Shown here piece after piece: positions 8,524 to 17,843 of a stretch of DNA of 64,000 bases (position 1 is its first letter; each line of letters begins with the position of its first letter). Both the position numbers and the translations under genes were made by a program. The notes under the pieces were generated by a model that was given only the letters and a program-made list of their open reading frames with translations, was not told the DNA's origin and searched no databases. This stretch comes from Clostridiaceae bacterium AM27-36LB (lineage in GTDB: Bacteria; Bacillota; Clostridia; Lachnospirales; Lachnospiraceae): assembly GCA_003480725.1 (NCBI GenBank), contig QUJQ01000002.1:254754-318753 (forward strand), read 5' to 3'.

Positions 8524-9267
8524 CTATAATTGTGATGTGATCAGCATATCGTCAAACAAATGCTCCTGCACCACTGTCAGTTCCCCGGTCTTCATCAGTT
8601 CCAGCACTGCCAGAAATGTGACGATCATCTGAATCTTGCCCTTCTGCTCTTGCATCAGCTCCGAAAAGCGGAATGCCGCATGCTCCTGTGCATAGGTCCG
8701 AAGATCCATCATCTTCTCATCCAGACTCACTTCTTCCTGTTCGATCTGTCCGAATTTACTTCGGATAGGGTCGATCTTGTCATTCTGCCTGCGCATCAGC
8801 GACTGAAAAATCGCATTGAGGCGTGTCAGCGTCAGATCTCCCACCAGTTCTTCCAGATCCACCGGTTGCTCATATTTAGCCACTTCCTCTGGAATCGTAG
8901 GATCCTTATAAAGGACTTTTCCAGACACGGACAGGCGGTCTTTCAATTCATAAGACATATATTTGTACATCTTGTATTCCAGCAGCTTCTGGACCAGATC
9001 TTCACGAGGATCGATCTCCTCGCCTTCTTCATCCACTTCTGCCGGCAGCAGCATCTTAGCCTTGATCTCCAGAAGCGTAGCCGCCATAACAAGAAATTCA
9101 CTCATCACGTTCAGATCTTCCGTCTCCATGGATTTCAGATACTCCATGTACTGGGCTGTGATCTCCACGATCGGAATATCAAAAATATTGAATTTATTTA
9201 CATCGATCAAATGAAGCAGAAGATCCAGCGGTCCTTCAAAGCTCTCGATCTTTACTGATAATGCCAT
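8524..9267 (-). CDS. scpA: segregation and condensation protein A (kleisin)
   Basis: 247 residues. N-terminal ScpA motif FEGPLDLLLHLIDVNKFNIF, followed by EFLVMAATLLEIKAKMLLP, an acidic linker and a C-terminal winged helix (VTFLAVLELMKTGELTV). It bridges the SMC heads and binds ScpB. ATG at 9267 has AAGGAG eleven bases upstream. Three bases separate it from the metallophosphoesterase stop, so the genes are probably co-translated. Confidence 0.96.
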   Translation of the reverse strand: MALSVKIESFEGPLDLLLHLIDVNKFNIFDIPIVEITAQYMEYLKSMETEDLNVMSEFLVMAATLLEIKAKMLLPAEVDEEGEEIDPREDLVQKLLEYKMYKYMSYELKDRLSVSGKVLYKDPTIPEEVAKYEQPVDLEELVGDLTLTRLNAIFQSLMRRQNDKIDPIRSKFGQIEQEEVSLDEKMMDLRTYAQEHAAFRFSELMQEQKGKIQMIVTFLAVLELMKTGELTVVQEHLFDDMLITSQL

Positions 9268-9270
9268 ACT

Positions 9271-10107
9271 TCAGGCAACTCCTTCTATTGTGAGCAGGAT
9301 CAGCTGGGGTGGATTGAAGATCCGAATGGGAACTGTATGCTCTCCCAATCCTGCACTGACTGCCATATATTTTCCGTTTCTTTCAAAAAAACCTCTGTCA
9401 TATTCAGGAAACAGCTTCACCTGCGGGGTGATCACGCCTCCAATCCCAGGAATGCGGATGATTCCTCCATGAAGGTGTCCTGCCAGCGTCAGATCCGCTC
9501 CCCATGCTGCATAGGTATCAAAATACACCGGATTGTGCGCCATCAGAATATGAAAATGCTTCTCATCCGGTCGTCCGAACTTCTGCTCCAGGTCTTCCCC
9601 TTTATAGACAGGCTGCCGAAGCTTGTGGTAATACTCCAGCGGCATCTCATAACCATAGATCTTCACGCTGCTGCTTCCATGTACAAGCTCACACGCCTCA
9701 TCTGACAGGATCCGAACCCCCATGGAAGTCAACCGTCCAGCATACGCTTCGTACTGATGCTCATATTTCTCAGGCTGCTGGCGCATCCGTGATTCATGAT
9801 TTCCATTGCTCAAAATAATCGGGATCTGTCTCTTTGTGAGTTCTTCAAACAGCAAAAGCGCATGCTCCATCTTCACAGCATGCTCCTTTGCCACCAGCAT
9901 ATCTCCGGCTCCCAGTATCAGATCAGCCTTCAGACTGTCTATAGCCTCCAGAAGCTGTTCCTGTCCCTCTCCCCACAAACGGTCATGGAGATCTGCCAGG
10001 AACACGATTCTGAGAGATCCATCCGTCCTTTTCAGTCGATCCGTCTTTATTTCCCAGGTTTTTATTTCCAGTTTTCTTTTTGCTCCAGTTTTCATAACTG
10101 TTATCAT
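9271..10107 (-). CDS. calcineurin-like metallophosphoesterase
   Basis: 278 residues. The metal-binding motifs come in order: DLHD (ADLHDRLWG), GAGD, GNHE (LSNGNHESRM), AHNP and GHLHGG. These define the YkuE/YaeI-type metallophosphoesterases. No signal peptide or membrane segment is visible, unlike many YkuE proteins, and the N-terminus is a short basic stretch. The substrate is unknown. It sits between a D,D-carboxypeptidase and scpA in one string, which hints at an envelope or housekeeping role but does not prove it. No strong binding site precedes the ATG at 10107; an in-frame ATG 12 bases on is possible. Confidence 0.88.
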   Translation of the reverse strand: MITVMKTGAKRKLEIKTWEIKTDRLKRTDGSLRIVFLADLHDRLWGEGQEQLLEAIDSLKADLILGAGDMLVAKEHAVKMEHALLLFEELTKRQIPIILSNGNHESRMRQQPEKYEHQYEAYAGRLTSMGVRILSDEACELVHGSSSVKIYGYEMPLEYYHKLRQPVYKGEDLEQKFGRPDEKHFHILMAHNPVYFDTYAAWGADLTLAGHLHGGIIRIPGIGGVITPQVKLFPEYDRGFFERNGKYMAVSAGLGEHTVPIRIFNPPQLILLTIEGVA

Positions 10108-10145
10108 AACACAGATTTTATCTGTTCCGCAAGAAAATCCCGTAT

Positions 10146-11306
10146 TTATAACAAAAAACTGTGTACCGTATGAAGCAGATGATTCGAAAATCCTGCCTGC
10201 TCCACTGCCTGTTCCGTCAAGATCTTTGTATTGCCGATCTCTGTGCCCCCGATCCGATAGACCAGCCTTCCCACCTCAGATCCTTTTTCCAGCGGAGCCT
10301 GTATCTCCTCCGGTAATTCCATTGTCCGTTCGATCTGATTCAGATTGGTTCCATCTGTGGAGACATAGGAAAATGTTCCTGCATATTTCAGCGTCACTGT
10401 ATCCGCCACGCCTCCTTTTACCGGTAATTCCGGTAAAGGAACCGGATCGGTATCCTGGTAAAGACTGCAGCAGGCAAATCCACTGTTCAGCAGCGTAATC
10501 GCATCCTGGAACCGGCTCTTACTGTCTGCACCTCCCATAATGACTGCCACCAGCTCAATATTGTCTTTCTTTGCACTGGCAGAGACGCAGAATCCCGCCA
10601 CACTGGTATAACCGGTCTTGAGCCCCGTCGCATACTCATACTGTTTGATCAGCTTATTGGTATTAGAAAGCCCGAATTCAAAATCACCTCTTGCTGTGGT
10701 ATGTACGATATTTTCCATCCAGATGGTACAGTATTCATGGATTTGCGGATGATTTTTCAGGATTTCTCTGGACATGACCGCCACATCTCTGGCTGTCGTC
10801 AGATGCACATCATCATCCAGTCCACAGCAGTTGACAAAATGGGTATTCTTCATGCCAAGTTCTGCTGCCTTCTGATTCATCTTCTTTACAAAATCACCTT
10901 CACTGCCGCTGATATGTTCCGCAAGAGCTACCGCAGCATCATTCGCACTGGCAACTGCCACACATTTGAGCAATGTTTCCACAGTCTGGGTCTCATAAGG
11001 CTCCAGATAGACCTGCGATCCACCCATGGATGCTGCATACTCTGACACCGTCACTGTATCATTCAGCGCGATCTTTCCTTGTTCCAGCGCCTCCATAATA
11101 AGAAGCATGGTCATAATCTTAGTCACACTGGCCGGATGCACCTTCTCGTCTGCCGCCTTTTCCATGAGCACTGTTCCCGTGGATACTTCCATGAGAATGG
11201 CATGCGGTGCCGCCACTTCTGCAACCACCTGATCCGCCTGTACATTCATCGGGAACAGCAGACTGATCACCATCATATACACAATAAACTTTTTCAGAAC
11301 CTTCAG
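10146..11306 (-). CDS. serine-type D-Ala-D-Ala carboxypeptidase (DacF-like, copy 1)
   Basis: 386 residues if started at CTG (11306). Peptidase S11 motifs are complete: SVTK (HPASVTKIMTMLL), SAND and KTG (TGLKTGYTSVAGFC), with a C-terminal beta domain. The start needs comment: the first standard start codon, GTG at 11282, would remove the charged head of the signal peptide and lies 31 bases from the ribosome binding site. CTG at 11306 is seven bases after a GAGG core (GAGGTGAT) and gives MKVLKKFIVYMMVISLLF, a normal signal peptide, cut near NVQA. An in-frame stop lies four codons upstream. It heads the string leading to scpAB. Confidence 0.9.
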   Translation of the reverse strand: MKVLKKFIVYMMVISLLFPMNVQADQVVAEVAAPHAILMEVSTGTVLMEKAADEKVHPASVTKIMTMLLIMEALEQGKIALNDTVTVSEYAASMGGSQVYLEPYETQTVETLLKCVAVASANDAAVALAEHISGSEGDFVKKMNQKAAELGMKNTHFVNCCGLDDDVHLTTARDVAVMSREILKNHPQIHEYCTIWMENIVHTTARGDFEFGLSNTNKLIKQYEYATGLKTGYTSVAGFCVSASAKKDNIELVAVIMGGADSKSRFQDAITLLNSGFACCSLYQDTDPVPLPELPVKGGVADTVTLKYAGTFSYVSTDGTNLNQIERTMELPEEIQAPLEKGSEVGRLVYRIGGTEIGNTKILTEQAVEQAGFSNHLLHTVHSFLL

Positions 11307-11375
11307 AATATCACCTCAACGTCCCTTTGTTATATGTGTAGTTGTATTTTGAAAAAATATGCATAAAAGCCATAG

Positions 11376-11413
11376 AAAAAGGACTGTCGCAGCCAGTTGC
11401 CGCTACAATCCTT
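11376..11413 (-). terminator. terminator of the PAP2-like gene
   Basis: Minus strand: AAGGATTGTAGCGGC pairs imperfectly with GCTGCGACAGTCCTT, followed by a T-run. It lies 15 bases after the stop of the PAP2-like gene. Confidence 0.8.
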
Positions 11414-11427
11414 ATCTGATCTTCCTA

Positions 11428-11913
11428 TTACAGCAGAAGCACACATGCAAGCACGATTCCCAGGATACAGCCTGCTGCCACCTGGATCGGTGTGTGTCCC
11501 ACAAATTCCTTCAGGCTTGCCTCCCAGAATTCATACATTTTGTCATTTTTCTTAAATGCTTCCACAAATCCTTCTGTCCGCAGAAAGTCAATCATCTCAT
11601 TGAGAACTTTTCCCTGCTTTCCAGTCTCCATCCGAACCCCCATAGCATCATGCATGACGATGATCGCCAGCATGGCTGAAATGGCAAATTCAAAAGATCC
11701 GAATCCATAGACAATCGCTGCAGCCGTTGCCATGGAACTGACCGTTGCCGAATGGGCACTGGGCATCCCCCCGTCTCCAAACATCCGCTCCAACCGGAAC
11801 TCATTATTAAGCATGGCATAGATCAAGGTCTTCAAAATCTGAGCAACTGCCCATCCTAGAACACCGCAGACCAGGATCCGATTGCTTAAAATATCCGCTA
11901 TTATATTGCTCAT
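11428..11913 (-). CDS. divergent PAP2 family membrane protein (YuiD type)
   Basis: 161 residues with four to five membrane helices. The conserved GDGGMPSAHSATVSSMATA resembles the PAP2 phosphatase signature PSxH, followed by IVMHDAMGVRMETGKQ and GHTPIQVAAGCILG near the C-terminus. This is the DUF212/YuiD group, related to membrane phosphatases, whose substrate is unknown. ATG at 11913; the upstream GGGG stretch is a weak binding site. A clean terminator follows. Confidence 0.88.
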   Translation of the reverse strand: MSNIIADILSNRILVCGVLGWAVAQILKTLIYAMLNNEFRLERMFGDGGMPSAHSATVSSMATAAAIVYGFGSFEFAISAMLAIIVMHDAMGVRMETGKQGKVLNEMIDFLRTEGFVEAFKKNDKMYEFWEASLKEFVGHTPIQVAAGCILGIVLACVLLL

Positions 11914-11941
11914 GCATTACCCCGTTTTTTCATTTTGTGTT

Positions 11942-11978
11942 GGAAAAAGAAATGCCTTGACCATTACAGTCAAGGCAT
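11942..11978 (-). terminator. rpsU terminator
   Basis: Minus strand: ATGCCTTGAC, loop, GTCAAGGCAT and then TTCTTTTTC. A 10-bp perfect stem lies 13 bases after the rpsU stop. Confidence 0.9.
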
Positions 11979-11991
11979 CACCGCACAATCC

Positions 11992-12168
11992 TTAATTATA
12001 TTTACGCTTTCTAGCTGCTTCGGATTTTTTCTTACGCTTTACGCTCGGCTTCTCGTAATGCTCTCTTTTACGAATCTCCTGCTGGATTCCAGCTTTCGCA
12101 CAGTTTCTTTTGAAACGACGCAATGCGCTATCCAAAGTCTCGTTCTCTTTAACGATCACGTTTGACAT
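11992..12168 (-). CDS. rpsU: 30S ribosomal protein S21
   Basis: 58 residues, starting [20 protein letters not shown] and continuing with an Arg/Lys-rich tail that ends [11 protein letters not shown]. This is the whole S21 protein, a small-subunit component near the platform that helps initiation. It has its own consensus promoter (12245-12273), a leader of about 70 bases containing a hairpin (12192-12219), and a terminator, so it is a single-gene unit between alaS and the PAP2-like gene. Confidence 0.97.
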   Translation of the reverse strand: MSNVIVKENETLDSALRRFKRNCAKAGIQQEIRKREHYEKPSVKRKKKSEAARKRKYN

Positions 12169-12244
12169 AGTATCACACCTAACCTCCCTCCAGTTGTGTA
12201 TTGTGCAGAATACAACTGTATGGGTATTTTATTGCACTGCTAAA

Positions 12245-12273
12245 ATTATATGAGCTTAAACCGTTTTTGTCAA
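12245..12273 (-). promoter_or_regulatory. consensus sigma-A promoter of rpsU
   Basis: Minus strand: TTGACA (12268-12273), exactly 17 bases, TATAAT (12245-12250). Both hexamers match the consensus perfectly, which is unusual and predicts very strong transcription. Confidence 0.92.
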
Positions 12274-12299
12274 CAGTTTTTTCGCTTTTTTTCATTTTT

Positions 12300-14939
12300 T
12301 TATTTAATCTGGCTTTCAACCACTTTGGCTGCCTCTTTGATGGCATCATCCACAGCTGCCGGATTCTTTCCGCCTGCCTGTGCCATACCCGGGCGTCCGC
12401 CGCCACCGCCGCCTACGATCGCTGCGATTGCTTTGATCAGGTTGCCTGCATGAGCACCCTTCTTCTGTGCCTCATCGGTTGCAGTTGCCATCAGGCTTAC
12501 TTTGCCGTCTTTGACAGATGCAAGAACTACCACACCATCGCCAAGCTTCTCTTTGAGCTGGTCTCCCAGATCTCTCAAGCCGTTCATGTCAACATCGTCA
12601 ACTCTTGCAGCCAGCAGCTTCACGCCTTTGATCTCCTGTACCTGGTTCATAACATCACCAAGTGCGTCTTTGGCAGCTTTGCTCTTCAGTGCCTCATTCT
12701 CACTCTGAAGTGCTTTGATCTCTGCATACAGATGCTCGATCTTTTCGCTGACAGCTTCTGGTTTAGTTTTCAGAAGTTTTGCAGCATTGGCAAGCTGTGC
12801 TTCCTGTTCTTTATAATATGCAAATACTGCATCACCGGTCAGTGCCTCAATACGACGCACACCTGCTGCAATACCAGACTCAGACAGAATCTTGAATGCC
12901 AGGATCTCACTGGTGTTGGCTACATGAGTACCACCACACAGCTCCTTGGAGAAATCACCCATAGATACCACGCGAACGTTCTCAGAATATTTCTCATCAA
13001 ACAACGCCATGGCACCGCTCTTCTTTGCCTCCTCAATGCTCATCACATCGGTAGTCACCGGAAGTGCTGCACGGATTTCTTTATTTACCAGCGTCTCAAC
13101 CTCTGCGATCTCCTCAGCAGTCATCGGCTGGAAATGAGCAAAGTCAAAACGAAGTCTGTCCGGAGTTACCAGAGAACCCTTCTGCTCTACATGACTTCCC
13201 AGAACAGTCTTCAATGCTTTCTGAAGCAGATGAGTTGCACTGTGATTCTTACAGGTATCTGCACGATCTGCGGCATGAACACTTAATGTTACTACATCAC
13301 CTGTCTTGATCATGCCCTTGGTCATACGACCAACATGTCCGATCTTGCCGCCCAGCAGTTTGATCGTATCTTCTACCTGGAATACAGCATCGCCAAGTGT
13401 AATCTCACCCTTGTCGCCTTCCTGTCCACCCATGGTTGCATAGAATGGAGTCTTCTCTACGAAGATGGTTCCCATCTGTCCATCGGTCAAAGCTTCCACA
13501 ATATCTGTATCTGTGGTCAATACGGTTACTTTGGACTGATCTGTCAGATGATCATATCCTACAAACTCAGAGGTCACTGCTGCATCGATCTCATCATATA
13601 CGGTTGCATCTGCTCCCATATAGTTGGTCACCTCACGGGCAGTACGTGCCTTGGTACGCTGCTCTTCCATGCATGCCTTGAATCCATCTTCATCAATACC
13701 ATATCCCTTTTCTTCCAGGATCTCTTTGGTAAGATCCAGCGGGAATCCGTAGGTATCATACAGCTTGAACGCATCTGCTCCAGACAGTGTCTGTGTTCCT
13801 GCTGCTTTCATATCTTCTTCCATCTGTGCAAGGATGCTGAGTCCCTGGTCAATGGTCTTGTTGAACTTGTCCTCTTCCTGGCTGAGAACTTTTACAATAA
13901 AATCTCTCTTCTCTTCCAGCTCCGGATATCCATCCTTGGATCCTTCAATCACAGTCTCAGACAGTTTTGCAAGGAATTTTCCTTCAATTCCAAGAAGACG
14001 TCCGTGACGTGCGGCACGACGGATCAGACGACGGAGAACATAACCGCGTCCCTCATTGGTAGGCATAATACCATCAGAGATCATGAAGGTTGCGGAACGG
14101 ATATGGTCTGTGATCAGACGGATAGATACGTCCTTCTCATCGCTCTCATGATACTTGCAGTGAGCCATCTCAGAGACTTTGTCTCTCAGTGCTCTTACAG
14201 TATCTACATCAAAAATAGAATCTACATCCTGTACAACAGAAGCCAGACGCTCCAGACCCATACCAGTATCGATATTCTTCTGAGCCAGCTCTGTGTAGTT
14301 GTTATTTCCATCATTATCGAATTGGGTAAATACGTTGTTCCAGATCTCCATATAACGGTCACAGTCACAGCCTACTGTACAGCCTGGTTTTCCACAGCCA
14401 TATTTTTCTCCACGATCATAGTAAATCTCAGAGCAGGGACCGCACGGACCAGCACCATGCTCCCAGAAGTTATCCTCTTTACCAAATTTAAAAATTCTGT
14501 CTGCAGGGATACCGATCTCTTTATTCCAGATATTGAATGCCTCATCATCCTCCAGATATACAGACGGATACAGTCTGTTCGGATCCAGTCCGATCACTTC
14601 GGTCAGGAATTCCCAGGACCAGTGGATCGCTTCATCCTTGAAATAATCTCCAAAAGAGAAATTACCCAGCATCTCGAAAAAAGTACCGTGACGTGCAGTC
14701 TTACCTACATTCTCGATATCGCCGGTACGGATACATTTCTGGCAGGTCGTCACCCTTCTTCTCGGTGGGATCTCAGCTCCTGTAAAGTATGGTTTCAAAG
14801 GTGCCATACCTGAGTTGATCAGCAGAAGACTCTTGTCATTATGCGGAACGAGCGAAAAGCTCTTCATTTTCAGATGGCCCTTGCTCTCGAAGAAATCAAG
14901 AAACATTCTTCTGAGCTCATTAACGCCGTATTCTTTCAC
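12300..14939 (-). CDS. alaS: alanyl-tRNA synthetase
   Basis: 879 residues, full length. N-terminal class II catalytic core (FFESKGH, PTFFEMLGNFSFG-type motif 2 region), tRNA recognition domain, editing domain with the zinc motif HSATHLLQKAL and later CGGTHVANT, then coiled-coil and C-terminal glycine-rich C-Ala domain (GGGGGGRPGMAQAGG). GTG start at 14939 after AGGAGG. Charges tRNA-Ala and clears mischarged Ser and Gly. The leader of about 100 bases shows no T-box. Confidence 0.97.
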   Translation of the reverse strand: MKEYGVNELRRMFLDFFESKGHLKMKSFSLVPHNDKSLLLINSGMAPLKPYFTGAEIPPRRRVTTCQKCIRTGDIENVGKTARHGTFFEMLGNFSFGDYFKDEAIHWSWEFLTEVIGLDPNRLYPSVYLEDDEAFNIWNKEIGIPADRIFKFGKEDNFWEHGAGPCGPCSEIYYDRGEKYGCGKPGCTVGCDCDRYMEIWNNVFTQFDNDGNNNYTELAQKNIDTGMGLERLASVVQDVDSIFDVDTVRALRDKVSEMAHCKYHESDEKDVSIRLITDHIRSATFMISDGIMPTNEGRGYVLRRLIRRAARHGRLLGIEGKFLAKLSETVIEGSKDGYPELEEKRDFIVKVLSQEEDKFNKTIDQGLSILAQMEEDMKAAGTQTLSGADAFKLYDTYGFPLDLTKEILEEKGYGIDEDGFKACMEEQRTKARTAREVTNYMGADATVYDEIDAAVTSEFVGYDHLTDQSKVTVLTTDTDIVEALTDGQMGTIFVEKTPFYATMGGQEGDKGEITLGDAVFQVEDTIKLLGGKIGHVGRMTKGMIKTGDVVTLSVHAADRADTCKNHSATHLLQKALKTVLGSHVEQKGSLVTPDRLRFDFAHFQPMTAEEIAEVETLVNKEIRAALPVTTDVMSIEEAKKSGAMALFDEKYSENVRVVSMGDFSKELCGGTHVANTSEILAFKILSESGIAAGVRRIEALTGDAVFAYYKEQEAQLANAAKLLKTKPEAVSEKIEHLYAEIKALQSENEALKSKAAKDALGDVMNQVQEIKGVKLLAARVDDVDMNGLRDLGDQLKEKLGDGVVVLASVKDGKVSLMATATDEAQKKGAHAGNLIKAIAAIVGGGGGGRPGMAQAGGKNPAAVDDAIKEAAKVVESQIK

Positions 14940-15055
14940 TTTCTTTTCCTCCTGTCAAACCGCACTTTCAGCGGCTCATGTAAATTTTATCTTAGCACAC
15001 GATTTCGGCTATCGCAACTGATTTCTCGTATATTTCTGTCAGTTTTAGAAAAATA

Positions 15056-15532
15056 TCACGTCAGAACCACATCATCGATCAGATCCGTCCCATCTGCAGC
15101 CGTAGTGGCAAGTTCATCACACCGTTCATTCTGAGGATGACCATCATGGCCCTTAACCCAGATAAACTTTACCTGATGGGGTTCCTTCGCCTTCAGAAGC
15201 CGTTTCCACAGATCCGGATTCTTCACTGGCTTTTTCTGACTGTTGATCCAGTTTTTCTTCACCCAGGAATCGATCCAATGCTGGTTAAACGCATCCACCA
15301 CATATTTGGAATCCGAGTAGAGTTCCACCTGGCAGGGCCGGTTCAATGCTTCCAAACCTACAATGGCAGCCATCAGCTCCATCCGGTTATTGGTGGTCTT
15401 TTTATATCCCTGAGAGAATTCCCGGATATGTTCCTGTCCCTGAGCATCCACACAGGATAAAATAGTTCCGTAGCCGCCCGGTCCGTCAGGATTTCCCCTT
15501 GCTGCTCCGTCTGTATAGATCTTAACTAACAT
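15056..15532 (-). CDS. rnhA: ribonuclease HI
   Basis: 158 residues. All catalytic acids are present: D in [15 protein letters not shown] motif, E in NRMELMA, D in LYSDSKYVV and D in NERCDELA. Cleaves the RNA strand of RNA-DNA hybrids. ATG at 15532 is eight bases after GGAG; an in-frame GTG nine bases earlier overlaps that site and is rejected. The start overlaps the end of the MBL-fold gene by 7 bases, so translation is probably coupled. Confidence 0.95.
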   Translation of the reverse strand: MLVKIYTDGAARGNPDGPGGYGTILSCVDAQGQEHIREFSQGYKKTTNNRMELMAAIVGLEALNRPCQVELYSDSKYVVDAFNQHWIDSWVKKNWINSQKKPVKNPDLWKRLLKAKEPHQVKFIWVKGHDGHPQNERCDELATTAADGTDLIDDVVLT

Positions 15533-16221
15533 AATGTCCACTCCTGTCCTTTGTACTCAATGGGATGAAAATGTTCCAGGAGTCCCTGCATAGAAGGCTC
15601 GTCCTGTACTTTCTGGCAGATCTCATAATGATCCCAGCAATGCATGGGAAATACCGCCTTTACCGGCACATGCTCAAGAAAGTATTTCATGCCCCAGTAA
15701 TAAGCATTCTCCAGACGGCCATCCAGCGGCACAAATGCCACATCCATCTCACAGCCGTCCAGTTCCTTGATCTCCCGCTTATAGTTGGCGGCCATATTGT
15801 TGTTCCAGGCCTTGTCCTCCCCTTCCCAGTGCCACCAGTTCAGATCTCCGGCATGATAGATCCGTCTGCCTTCCGTCTCCACCATGAATGCGACTCCAAG
15901 ATCGGTAGACTTCAGGGTTCTGATCTTAAGATTTCCGATCTCCACATCTGTCTCCGGCTTCAGACTGTGGATCCAGTCCTTCTTTTCCTCCGGCTTCAGG
16001 CGGATCTCTCTGGCCAGCACGTATTCCGCTCCACCAAACTGCTCCCGCAGATTGAAGATCGTCTTCGAAAAATGATCCGGATGACTATGACTGTTCAGAA
16101 AATAGACCTGCTTTCCCGCAGGACGTTCCGGCAGGTCCCCTTTTCCATAATAATCAAAGATCAGCATACTTTTTTCCAGTTCCACCGCAAAACTGCTATG
16201 ATATATATAGGTTACTTTCAT
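15526..16221 (-). CDS. MBL-fold metal-dependent hydrolase
   Basis: 231 residues, cytoplasmic. Metallo-beta-lactamase fold with the metal motif NSHSHPDHF (HxHxDH), an AGDLNWWHW strand carrying a further ligand, and a C-terminal [11 protein letters not shown] histidine. Resembles the UlaG/YtxJ-like single-domain hydrolases of Clostridia with no established substrate. It overlaps rnhA and is preceded by its own AT-rich leader. Confidence 0.88.
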   Translation of the reverse strand: MKVTYIYHSSFAVELEKSMLIFDYYGKGDLPERPAGKQVYFLNSHSHPDHFSKTIFNLREQFGGAEYVLAREIRLKPEEKKDWIHSLKPETDVEIGNLKIRTLKSTDLGVAFMVETEGRRIYHAGDLNWWHWEGEDKAWNNNMAANYKREIKELDGCEMDVAFVPLDGRLENAYYWGMKYFLEHVPVKAVFPMHCWDHYEICQKVQDEPSMQGLLEHFHPIEYKGQEWTLC

Positions 16222-16302
16222 TTCTTTTCCCTCTTGTCATTGATGCTGTTCAAGAGTATAGCATATCCCTCTATCAAAATGAAAGCCTCATCCGAATATT
16301 TC

Positions 16303-17793
16303 CTATATAATAATGCACACCAGTCCACCATTGGAATCGTTGACAATCTTCTGCATGGTCTCCTGAAGCTTTACCTGGCTCTCTTCTCCAATCTGGTAAA
16401 GCTTGCTGCGGATGCCATCTTCCACCAGCTCTTCGATAGTCTTTCCGAAAATATTGATCTGCCAGATACCTTCTTCCTGTCTCTTTCCATCCTGAATATA
16501 CTGAATCAGATCTCTGGCCTGTTCCTCACTGCCTACGATCGGTGCGATCTCTGTCTCAATATTTGCCCGGATCATATGGACAGACGGAGATTCTGCCTTT
16601 AATTTCACACCAAATTTGCCACTCTGATGGATAAGAACCGGATCTTCCATATGGATTTCCTCCTTCTCCGGCAGCACCATACCATAGCCTTTCTGGCGCA
16701 CCATATCCATAGCTTTCATGACTGTTCCATATTTTTTCTGCATCTGGGACAGATCCCGAAGCTGCTCCATGAGATCATATTCATCCTTAAGTTCCATACC
16801 GGTCATCTCACTGAGCATCTGATAATAGCAGCTCTCCTCCATCTCCACCGAATACCGGGCACAGCCTTTGCTCAGAGCCACCTGATCAAGCTTCACCTTG
16901 CTGATGCAGGTCTCTTCAACACAAGCATGAACGGTTCCTACATCCCTGAGTACCCTAAATTGTTCCATCATGGATCTGGCAGCTTCCACCACCTGCTGCT
17001 TCACCGGGTGAGACAGAGGCAGCATCTCCACCCAGCGGGGCATGCGATACTCCACCTCCACCAACGGAAATTCCAGCAGCACCTGCTCCAGGATCATATT
17101 TACATCTTCCTTTTTCAGCTGCTCACAATTAACCGGAATGACCGGTATCTGGTATTTATGATACATATCTTCTGCCCGGTTACGAACCTGCTCGCTGTAT
17201 GGCCGGGTAGTGTTGAGTAAGATCACAAAGGGTTTGCCAAGGTGCTTTAATTCCTCTACCGTCCGTTCTTCTGGTTTCTCGTAATTTTCCACAGGAATCT
17301 CACCAAAACTTCCGTCACAGGTCACCACGATTCCGATTGTCGAGTGATCGTGGATCACTTTGTGTGTTCCCAGCTCCGCTGCTTTGGTAAATGGTATCTC
17401 GCCGGAAAACCAGGGTGTTCTGACCATCCGCTCGGTCTCTCCCTCCAGATGTCCCACTGCACCGTCCACCATGTAGCCCACACAGTCGATCAGACGGATC
17501 TTTACAGAGATTTCCCCCGCCACCTTGATCTCTACCGCTTCTTTCGGCACAAATTTAGGCTCTGTAGTCATGATGGTCTTGCCAGCCGCCGACTGGGGCA
17601 GTTCATCGGTGGCCCGCTCCCGCTCATGGATGTCTTCCATATTAGGAAGCACCATTAAGTCCATAAACCGCTTGATAAATGTAGATTTTCCTGTCCGCAC
17701 CGGGCCTACCACACCTATGTAGATCTCACCGCCGGTTCTTTCCCTGATGTCGCTGTATAGATGGAATTCTTTCGGATTCTGATTATTGTCCAT
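16303..17793 (-). CDS. spoIVA: stage IV sporulation protein A (coat-basement ATPase)
   Basis: 496 residues, the usual length. N-terminal P-loop GVVGPVRTGKSTFIKRFMDL, middle domain, and a C-terminus ending in GLVCIII, the short hydrophobic tail used for anchoring to the forespore surface through SpoVM. It polymerises with ATP to build the platform for coat and cortex. ATG at 17793 follows GGGAGGGG, which lies within a hairpin that starts just after the icd stop (17800-17836). Its presence shows that the organism is, or recently was, a spore former. Confidence 0.97.
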   Translation of the reverse strand: MDNNQNPKEFHLYSDIRERTGGEIYIGVVGPVRTGKSTFIKRFMDLMVLPNMEDIHERERATDELPQSAAGKTIMTTEPKFVPKEAVEIKVAGEISVKIRLIDCVGYMVDGAVGHLEGETERMVRTPWFSGEIPFTKAAELGTHKVIHDHSTIGIVVTCDGSFGEIPVENYEKPEERTVEELKHLGKPFVILLNTTRPYSEQVRNRAEDMYHKYQIPVIPVNCEQLKKEDVNMILEQVLLEFPLVEVEYRMPRWVEMLPLSHPVKQQVVEAARSMMEQFRVLRDVGTVHACVEETCISKVKLDQVALSKGCARYSVEMEESCYYQMLSEMTGMELKDEYDLMEQLRDLSQMQKKYGTVMKAMDMVRQKGYGMVLPEKEEIHMEDPVLIHQSGKFGVKLKAESPSVHMIRANIETEIAPIVGSEEQARDLIQYIQDGKRQEEGIWQINIFGKTIEELVEDGIRSKLYQIGEESQVKLQETMQKIVNDSNGGLVCIII

Positions 17794-17799
17794 AAAAAT

Positions 17800-17836
17800 A
17801 CCCCTCCCATATTTGTTCTAAATATATGGGAAGGGT
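17800..17836 (-). terminator. icd terminator hairpin containing the spoIVA ribosome binding site
   Basis: Minus strand: ACCCTTCCCATAT (17836-17824), an 11-base loop and ATATGGGAGGGGT (17812-17800) form a 13-bp stem with one G-U pair, followed by ATTTTT and the spoIVA ATG. The 3' arm holds GGGAGGGG, the only ribosome binding site for spoIVA. Transcripts reading through from icd would either stop here or carry a masked site. Confidence 0.85.
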
Positions 17837-17843
17837 GTTTATT

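Noticed and set aside
14940..15055. T-box in front of alaS (also checked for leuS and thrC)
   Set aside because: Leaders are short and lack the GGGTGGTACCGCGG-type box; only pheS shows one.
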